From Cellulosilyticum sp. (GTDB lineage Bacteria > Bacillota > Clostridia > Lachnospirales > Cellulosilyticaceae): 41,219 nt of DNA. This document shows positions 40,479 to 41,219 of this stretch, piece by piece. The translations under genes were made by a program, and so were the position numbers. The notes below the pieces were generated by a model that saw only the letters and a list, made by a program, of their open reading frames with translations, did no database searches and was not told where the DNA came from. The stretch covers positions 23,543 to 64,761 of the forward strand of contig SVDC01000007.1 in NCBI GenBank assembly GCA_015058045.1. The letters run 5' to 3'. The stretch's first letter is position 1, and every line of letters starts with the position of its first letter.

Positions 40479-41219
40479 TTACATTAAATATCCTATATAA
40501 TTTTCATACCATCTCATCTCGCATGGTACTTCAACATTATTTCTTACCTTTCCACCTACTGCCTTCATAAACTTTTCCGCTCCCCCACCAATAAATACCT
40601 TACCATGTAATACTGTTTTACCAAATTTATTCTCAATATCTTTCATAATATCCCTACATACACCAATTGTATCAACTAAATGCTCTTCTAAATTAAAATC
40701 ACCCTTTTCTGTTCTAATAATAGGTTTATTATTATTAATCTTTTTATCTATTTGCTCAATGGTAACCTCAACACCTTCTGCTGCTATCTTTTCTTGCAGC
40801 ACCTTATAAATATCATGAAGTGCAATATTAGTGGTTCCATAATTACTAATTCTAAACTTATCATCCCATTCTACTAAAATGACATCTGTTGTTTTCATAC
40901 CTATATCAATAATAAGGGTTGTGTTATCCTTATCTATATATTGGCTCAACGTTCTAATAGAAGCATATCCCTCCACCATCACTTTTACATCTACTATATT
41001 GACAGAGATTTCTTTTCCATTAACCACACCCTCAATCGTACCTAGTCCTCTTAACTTTTAGGCAAACTCTTCTTTTTTAGCCTTATAAATACTGATTGGT
41101 AAGCCTGTCCCTTGATTAATATAATGTGTGCCTGCTCCATATATTGCATTCCCCGACTAAAGAATTTGATGATCAATATATTCCCTATTTGTCTTATCCT
41201 CATTAGTTAAAGTAGTCTG
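40479..41219 (-). pseudogene. ParM-like actin-family ATPase, broken by two stop codons and cut by the right edge
   Basis: Downstream of a TAA at 41060-41058 the frame is open as a 182-codon stretch from GTG 41027 with DIGMKTTDVILV (phosphate-binding) and VFIGGGAEKFMKAVGG (adenosine-binding), typical of the C-terminal half of ParM/Alp-type plasmid-segregation actins. Upstream of the stop the same frame keeps similarity: GNAIYGAGTHYINQGTGLPISIYKAKK and, before that, an earlier TAG at 41159-41157, then REYIDHQIL to the edge. The two in-frame stops in otherwise continuous homology mark a decayed gene, not a clean short gene. The N-terminal ATPase motifs lie outside the window. Confidence 0.7.

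Noticed and set aside
41058..41159. Recoded stop codons in the ParM-like gene
   Set aside because: Two different stops (TAG and TAA) with no recoding signal seen, and the reading frame is otherwise decayed at the edge; a pseudogene is the simpler view.
1..41219. tRNA, rRNA, CRISPR array, riboswitch or intact transposase
   Set aside because: No cloverleaf, direct-repeat array, recognised riboswitch core or transposase motif (DDE, HUH) was found by reading; a covariance-model search could still find a structured RNA.

Overview
The window is about 41 kb of low-GC Firmicutes chromosome. Three things point to an anaerobic, spore-forming member of the Clostridia, probably a Lachnospirales/Cellulosilyticum-like lineage. 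First, it has a prkA-yhbH-spoVR sporulation-associated operon. Second, it holds most of the Firmicutes 'ylo' cluster in near-Bacillus order (yicC-remA-gmk-rpoZ / priA-def-fmt / rsmB-rlmN-prpC-prkC-rsgA-rpe-thiN / rpmB / yloU-fakA / recG). Third, the gene starts carry strong AGGAGG-type ribosome binding sites. The taxonomic placement is inference from gene content and style; no 16S gene or taxon-specific marker is present. Most genes lie on the minus strand, so operons are read from high to low coordinates.

Layout. 1-1013: start of an unidentified minus-strand gene running off the left edge, then a YycJ/WalJ-type metallo-beta-lactamase-fold protein. 1039-5542: prkA-yhbH-spoVR, closed by a strong terminator, with a perfect 15-bp inverted repeat over the prkA start codon. 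5565-8474: a lipoprotein resembling a catalytically dead GH26 glycosidase, recU, and a divergent TPR-like gene whose start codon is puzzling. 8477-13257: an RluA-family pseudouridine synthase, an unrecognised two-TM protein, and a 966-residue M16C metallopeptidase. 13307-18760: recG-rsmD-coaD and a DivIVA-like coiled-coil gene, preceded by fakA. 18799-19923: yloU, rpmB on the opposite strand, and a 95-nt fold-back element. 19954-27499: rsmB-rlmN-prpC-prkC-rsgA-rpe-thiN (rRNA methylation, PASTA kinase/phosphatase signalling, ribosome GTPase, pentose phosphate, thiamine). 27531-31980: priA-def-fmt and a YugP-like membrane metallopeptidase. 32031-34259: yicC-remA-gmk-rpoZ, divergent from rqcH. 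36272-39417: citrate synthase and aspartate 4-decarboxylase, convergent on a shared terminator. 39533-41219: an A+T-rich accessory segment with tiny membrane-protein genes, one internally duplicated, and a ParM-like actin pseudogene broken by two in-frame stops and cut by the right edge.

Most of the window is housekeeping: translation initiation and maturation (fmt, def, rpmB), rRNA modification (rsmB, rlmN, rsmD), ribosome biogenesis and rescue (rsgA, rqcH), replication restart and recombination (priA, recG, recU), Ser/Thr signalling (prkC/prpC) and cofactor synthesis (coaD, thiN). No tRNA, rRNA, CRISPR array, defence system or intact transposase was seen. The observations most worth a second look are the prkA leader hairpin, the non-canonical start of the TPR-like gene, the GH26-like apparent pseudoenzyme, the fold-back element downstream of thiN, and the right-end accessory segment. 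Many start sites below were moved downstream of the longest open frame because a Shine-Dalgarno sequence marks an internal start. No database search was run, so all family names come from motif recognition.
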